From the NCBI GenBank assembly GCA_003243275.1, contig QFQR01000003.1, positions 1 through 64,000 on the forward strand: a stretch of DNA of 64,000 nucleotides. The letters run 5' to 3'. The notes beneath the pieces were generated by a model. That model was not told where the DNA came from and ran no database searches. It was given only the letters and a program-made list of their open reading frames with translations. The position numbers were made by a program, and so were the translations under genes. Positions 60,547 through 64,000 of this stretch are shown here, piece after piece; the first letter of the stretch is position 1; each line of letters starts with the position of its first letter. The stretch comes from Leifsonia xyli. GTDB taxonomy: Bacteria > Actinomycetota > Actinomycetes > Actinomycetales > Microbacteriaceae.

Positions 60547-60597
60547 GCGCACGACTCATAATGGTGAGGCCGCAGGTTCGAGTCCCGCCTCGGCTAC
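60547..60597 (+). repeat. Duplicate of the tRNA-Met 3' part (right attachment site)
   Basis: 51 bp matching tRNA-Met 55443-55493 at 47 positions: it contains the anticodon loop with CAT and the T arm GTTCGAGTCCCGCCTCGGCT. No 5' half is present, so it is not a working tRNA. This is the expected remnant when an element integrates into a tRNA 3' end. Confidence 0.85.
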
Positions 60598-60765
60598 TTA
60601 CCTCCTGGTCAGGGTTTTTGCTGGCCGGGCCTTTCTTTGACTCGGGACGCGTGGACACGACGTGGCCAACTTTGAAGGTGCGCACTTCGCGGATCGGCGG
60701 ATTTCGGACGTCCCGAGGCGCGTGACAACCCAGCAGATCATTGCGTGCTCGCGAACCGGTCGCCG

Positions 60766-60920
60766 TCACCCATCAATTGACGTGCTTCCCATGATCGCGT
60801 CGGCGTCGGCGTCGGCCTCGACGCGATGGACGACGGCGGGGATCGTGTCGAGGACTACCGGGCGGTCCGGCTGTCGTCGAGCTCGACCGACCAGAACCGC
60901 GTTCGCTCGTCGACGCTCAT
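60766..60920 (-). pseudogene. Possible small ORF broken by a frameshift
   Basis: From ATG 60920 the frame reads MSVDERTRFWSVELDDSRTA and soon stops; one base out of register it continues VVLDTIPAVVHRVEAD and on to GSTSIDG-stop, with host-like codon use in both parts. A decayed or mis-sequenced protein of about 50 residues is likely. It is 8 bp after the lipoprotein gene on the same strand. Confidence 0.3.
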
Positions 60921-60928
60921 AGCGGAGC

Positions 60929-61408
60929 TCAGCCGGTTTTGGTGCCTCCGATCAGTTGGATCCCGACCTGCACGTAGTCCTGCGGTTCAGGCAGGTAGTT
61001 GATGCTCACCACGTTCGCGCCGGTTCCTACGAAGACGACGTAGTCGGGCTGATCGATTTGAATCGTCCAGCGATCGGTGGGAATCGCGTCACGAATGCTC
61101 GTGACGATCGACGGGTCCTCGTCGAGATACCAGAGCAGGTAGTACTGGTTCGCGGCGGTCGCCGCGGTATCGACCGCGGCGACGACACAGTCGGCGCCGG
61201 CGGGGAGCTCGGCACCGACTGCTGCCGTGACGTCTGACCAGTCGGCCTTGGTGCCGCCGCCTGCCAGCTCGGCGCACTTCCCCGAGAAGTCGGCAGCGGG
61301 CTTGCCGGGCGGGGGTGCGGAGGCTCCCGAAGGCGGCAGCGCGGCCGAGCATCCAGTCAGGACGGCGCCGAGCAGCGCAAACGAGACGAGGGCGGAACGA
61401 CGATGCAT
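60929..61408 (-). CDS. Lipoprotein of unknown function
   Basis: A 159-residue protein with signal peptide and lipobox VLTGC (Cys20), a Pro-rich linker, then a small domain with two Cys (GKCAEL and ADCVVAA) and YYLLWYLDEDPSIV, RWTIQIDQPDYVVFVG. GGAGG lies 5 nt before ATG 61408. It follows the large STAND-like gene by 65 bp on the same strand and may be co-transcribed. Family not recognised. Confidence 0.8.
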   Translation of the reverse strand: MHRRSALVSFALLGAVLTGCSAALPPSGASAPPPGKPAADFSGKCAELAGGGTKADWSDVTAAVGAELPAGADCVVAAVDTAATAANQYYLLWYLDEDPSIVTSIRDAIPTDRWTIQIDQPDYVVFVGTGANVVSINYLPEPQDYVQVGIQLIGGTKTG

Positions 61409-61473
61409 GATGGCCTCCGGAGTCGCGGACGTGAACGATCCGAGAGTGCCGCCCCCCGATATCCGCGCGATAC

Positions 61474-64000
61474 TCAGCTGCCGGCACAGGTGTCGACGCG
61501 GGCCTCGTCGCCGAAGTAGGTGGCCCATTCGGTCGGGCTCAGGCTTCGCCCGGCCATGCGGCACGCCGCCTCGGCCATGCCGGCGGTGCGGAGATTCCAG
61601 AGCAGCACACCGCCCGGTGCATTGGTGATGAGCTGCTCGCCGTCGGGGCTGAGGTGCGCCGAAACCCACTGCGGCGAGTCGATGGCGAGGTCGCTGCCGA
61701 GCTTCTGCCCGGAGGGGACATCGTAGAGCGCCGCGTACTCGTCGATGCCGGTGAGCAGCAGCGTCCGCCCGTCGTCGCTGAGCTCGAACATGTTGGCGCC
61801 CGCGACCGGCTTGGGCAGGGTGCCCTGCGGCTGCAGCATCCCGTCGCTCTGGCGCAGCTCGGACGAACCGGTGCTGAACACCCGCCCGTCGGGGATCGCG
61901 ATGGCCGCGACGTCTCCGTACAGTCCCCGCGCGATCTCCTTGCCCGTGGTGAGGTCGAAGACAGCCGAGATCATCTGCGCCTCATCCCGGTCCCACCAGG
62001 TGACCAGCGCTCGGTTGCTGCCCGCCCAATCGTGCACGGTGGCCGACCCGGCGAGGTACTCGCCGTCGAATCGGAGCGGCGGGCCGAGGGCTTTGCCGCT
62101 CGTCGGGTCGAAGGGCTGCACCCACGTGTCGGTGACGGCGAACGCACGATCGGGGGTCGCCCCGCCGTGCGGCACCACGCCAGGCACGCCATCGAGCAGT
62201 CCGCCCGACAGTTCGCGCGGCCGGCCGCCATCCACATCGCTGAGCACCTGCGACTGGGCCGCCTCGTCCCACCTCCCGATCACCCCGTGGCCGAGCACGT
62301 CGATGTAGTCGGAGATCGGCCCGGTGCCGGTGTCGGACTCGAGGTCCCACAGTCGGTAGGGCGCGAGACCCTCGTTCGCGACCGTTCCGGCGGGCACGGT
62401 CACGATGGTGCGATCGTCGGCGAACCCGCTGTCCGTCGCCACCTGACCCCGTGCGACGAGGCGCGAGATCGGTCCGCTGCCGTCGAGCGGCACCCGTTCG
62501 ACGAACGGCGTGCTGCGCTGGTTGGTGACGAGCAACGATCCGTCATCGAAGGCGGCCACGTTGAAGACCCAGGTCGCCTGCGTCTGGATCTCGCGGGCGG
62601 TCGGCTGTCCGTCGGAGATGCTGGCCTCCCACGGCACCCCGTCGTCGCAGAAGAACGTCCCTCCCGGAAGCGGGGTGATGCTGAAGCAGCCTCGCACACC
62701 GGGGGCGGCGGTCCACAGCACGCGACCCGACGCGAACTCGACACGGGCCACTCCATCCTCGCCCGCCGACAGCAGGGTGCCGTCGCCGAGGTCGCGCATG
62801 GATCGCGTGGCGTAGTCGCCAGGAAGGGGGATGCGGCCGACCGGTTCCCGGCTGGCCGCGTCGTAGAGGTCGAGACCGTCGACGGCACCCGCGGCCACGC
62901 GCCCATCCGTGAGGACCGTCACACCCCGGTACCCCGTGCGGCCGTCTCCCGGGTCGGCGCCCTCGAGCTGCTGACCGGTCAGCGTGTCGACGTCGAGGAA
63001 GAAGGGTGCCGGTTTGTCGTCCGCACGCAGCACCAGCGTCGAGCCGTCGGCCGTGAAGGAGCCCTCGCTGGCGATCGGTGCCTCGATAGTGGTCGGGCCG
63101 GTCACGATCTCGCCCGAGGAGAGATCGACGGTGACGAAGGTGGTCGAGCAGCACGCACCGGGCGCGCCGCCCTTCCAGCCGGGGTACGCGACGATCGCAC
63201 GGGTGCCGTCCGGGGTGAGATGGATCGCCCCCGGCAGCTGCGTCGAAGCGTCCGGCAGCCGGGCGGGGAACTCGCGCACCCGGGTGCCGTCGTCGAGATC
63301 CCAGACACTCAGCCGCATGCCGAGACCGTCGTCGGACTCGGCGACGTCGTCGGAGCTGACGAGCACCTCGCGCCCACCCGGCAACGGCACCCCGAACACG
63401 CGTTGGTCGTCGCCGAAGAACGTCTTGGCGGTCGGGATGATCGGCGCGGAGAGCACCGCGAACAGCGTCGAACGGGCACGCACGTCATCCGGATGTCGGC
63501 GATACAGCTCGGCGGCCAGGATGGCGGCGGTGTCGCGGTCGGAGTCGATGAGATCGCGTGCGGAGGCAGCCACGGCCTCGATCCGCGCGTCCTGCTCGGC
63601 GGCCGAGGCATCCCGCTCGCGCACCATCGCCAACCCGCCCGCAGCGAGCGCGGTGATGAGCAGCGCCGCCGCCGCGACCAGCGCCCCGCGCAGCAGACGG
63701 TTCTGCCGGCGCTGCCGAACGGCGCGCGCGGCGAGTTCGGCGATCTCCGACCTCTGCGCGGTCTCGGCGGCGCGGAGGTAGTCGCCCTCGACCGCCGTGA
63801 GGTCGGGGGCGGACTCGTCGCGCCACTCCAGAAGTGCGGCGAGACGCCCGCCGCGGGGAAGGTCATCACCGACGCGGCCCGCGGCGTCCCACGCGGCCGC
63901 GCCCTCCTCGACGCGACGAAGCAGCCCGGCGTCCTCGGCATCCGTGTTCAACCAGTCGAGCAGTCGAGGCCAGGCCGAGGCGACCGCCTCATGCGCCACG
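61474..64000 (-). CDS. Probable STAND-NTPase/beta-propeller membrane protein, C-terminal part (partial)
   Basis: The last 841 residues; the N-terminus is beyond the window. The visible part begins AHEAVASAWPRLLDWLNTDA, the typical end of an nSTAND1/SARP-type NTPase module, then a helix (about 103-125, LLRGALVAAAALLITALAAG), a short helical segment (AAILAAELYRRHPDDVRARS) and a long WD40-like beta-propeller (LTPDGTRAIVAYP, FTADGSTLVLRAD, LSDDGRTLLLTGID, LSPDGEQLITNAP), ending EWATYFGDEARVDTCAG. Such proteins are signalling scaffolds, some in bacterial conflict systems. The N-terminal domain decides the role and is missing. Confidence 0.8.
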   Translation of the reverse strand, partial: VAHEAVASAWPRLLDWLNTDAEDAGLLRRVEEGAAAWDAAGRVGDDLPRGGRLAALLEWRDESAPDLTAVEGDYLRAAETAQRSEIAELAARAVRQRRQNRLLRGALVAAAALLITALAAGGLAMVRERDASAAEQDARIEAVAASARDLIDSDRDTAAILAAELYRRHPDDVRARSTLFAVLSAPIIPTAKTFFGDDQRVFGVPLPGGREVLVSSDDVAESDDGLGMRLSVWDLDDGTRVREFPARLPDASTQLPGAIHLTPDGTRAIVAYPGWKGGAPGACCSTTFVTVDLSSGEIVTGPTTIEAPIASEGSFTADGSTLVLRADDKPAPFFLDVDTLTGQQLEGADPGDGRTGYRGVTVLTDGRVAAGAVDGLDLYDAASREPVGRIPLPGDYATRSMRDLGDGTLLSAGEDGVARVEFASGRVLWTAAPGVRGCFSITPLPGGTFFCDDGVPWEASISDGQPTAREIQTQATWVFNVAAFDDGSLLVTNQRSTPFVERVPLDGSGPISRLVARGQVATDSGFADDRTIVTVPAGTVANEGLAPYRLWDLESDTGTGPISDYIDVLGHGVIGRWDEAAQSQVLSDVDGGRPRELSGGLLDGVPGVVPHGGATPDRAFAVTDTWVQPFDPTSGKALGPPLRFDGEYLAGSATVHDWAGSNRALVTWWDRDEAQMISAVFDLTTGKEIARGLYGDVAAIAIPDGRVFSTGSSELRQSDGMLQPQGTLPKPVAGANMFELSDDGRTLLLTGIDEYAALYDVPSGQKLGSDLAIDSPQWVSAHLSPDGEQLITNAPGGVLLWNLRTAGMAEAACRMAGRSLSPTEWATYFGDEARVDTCAGS

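Larger units (their letters stand above)
55443..60597. mobile_element. tRNA-Met-integrated genomic island (no integrase visible)
   Basis: A 51-bp direct repeat (47 of 51 identical) of the tRNA-Met 3' part borders a stretch of about 5.1 kb whose codon use is clearly less GC-rich than on either side. Cargo: an AAA+ ATPase/subtilase operon, a 22-codon ORF and a winged-helix-like protein. GTGGACAC/TGGCCAC words lie 80-100 bp inside or outside each border, as arm-type sites of an integrase would. No recombinase gene is present, so the element is either non-autonomous or a remnant. Confidence 0.75.
60410..60928. other. Right end of the island, no complete gene
   Basis: 519 bp without a convincing whole gene. 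It holds GTGGACACAACTTGGCCACA (60420-60441), the tRNA-Met duplicate (60547-60597), a second GTGGACACGACGTGGCCAAC (60651-60672), and a small frame-broken ORF on the minus strand (60766-60920). GC rises back to host level from about 60700. Confidence 0.6.

Noticed and set aside
60530..60600. A second functional tRNA-Met gene
   Set aside because: Only the 3' part is present; no 5' acceptor or D arm pairs with it.
59942..60769. Minus-strand frame of 275 codons through the right attachment site
   Set aside because: It includes the antisense translation of the tRNA-Met duplicate (GGTRTCGLTIMS) and overlaps the better-supported winged-helix gene.
60801..60822. GTCGGCGTCGGCGTCGG run as a regulatory repeat
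   Set aside because: It is a short run of GCGTCG codon-like triplets within a probable decayed reading frame; no wider pattern.

Overview
The window is chromosomal DNA of a high-GC Gram-positive actinobacterium, most likely a member of the Microbacteriaceae. The evidence is the very high G+C at third codon positions, the many GTG starts, the GTGA/ATGA/TGATG gene overlaps, a full menaquinone pathway, the frequent GGATGC/GCATCC words, and a DUF559-type endonuclease gene. I cannot name the genus from the sequence alone.

Layout. (1) 1-16.5 kb is a respiratory-quinone region: the end of ccsB, then menC, menB, menE, menA, menD, menF, menG, a long-chain polyprenyl diphosphate synthase and an FprA-type ferredoxin/NADP reductase. 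A polyphosphate kinase 2 gene and a two-component system (9.0-11.8 kb) with an adjacent membrane-protein gene sit inside it. (2) 16.5-24.5 kb holds a coiled-coil membrane protein, cardiolipin synthase, and a tightly coupled four-gene cassette on the minus strand: ECF sigma factor, a 151-residue protein, a subtilisin-like protease with four PFHSTN repeats, and a TPR-CHAT caspase-like protease. yajQ follows. (3) 24.5-26.8 kb has a lytic transglycosylase, tRNA-Tyr and a DsbA-like oxidoreductase. (4) 26.8-37.6 kb is a metal-resistance region: CopZ, a secreted protein, CopA, a YHS protein, an FAD reductase, a CopB-type ATPase with a Met/Asp/His-rich tail, and CsoR behind two CsoR-like operators; then two ArsR-type regulators, each paired with a transporter (MFS and CDF). 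(5) 37.6-38.7 kb is a DUF559 endonuclease gene bracketed by identical 79-bp repeats containing a 24-bp-arm palindrome. (6) 38.7-55.2 kb is a sugar-utilisation region: two GH36 enzymes divergent from a ROK regulator, ABC permeases and a binding protein, a ricin-lectin glycosidase, an inositol-phosphatase-family enzyme, an M23 peptidase and two divergent GH13 enzymes. (7) 55.3-60.6 kb has tRNA-Thr and tRNA-Met followed by a lower-GC island that ends in a second copy of the tRNA-Met 3' part. The island carries an AAA+ ATPase/subtilase operon, a 22-codon ORF with a strong ribosome binding site and a winged-helix-like protein. (8) From 60.9 kb to the edge come a lipoprotein and the C-terminal two-thirds or so of a probable STAND-NTPase/beta-propeller protein.

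How the genes work together. The men genes cover chorismate to menaquinone except MenH and the DHNA-CoA thioesterase. The copper genes form a sense-chaperone-export module under CsoR. The GH36/ABC/ROK block looks like uptake and hydrolysis of alpha-galactosides. The two most unusual systems are both protease-based: the ECF-subtilase-CHAT cassette (18.7-23.9 kb), which looks like a regulated protease relay, and the tRNA-Met island with its AAA+/subtilase pair (55.8-59.3 kb), which has the organisation of a mobile conflict or defence module. Neither function is proven by the sequence.
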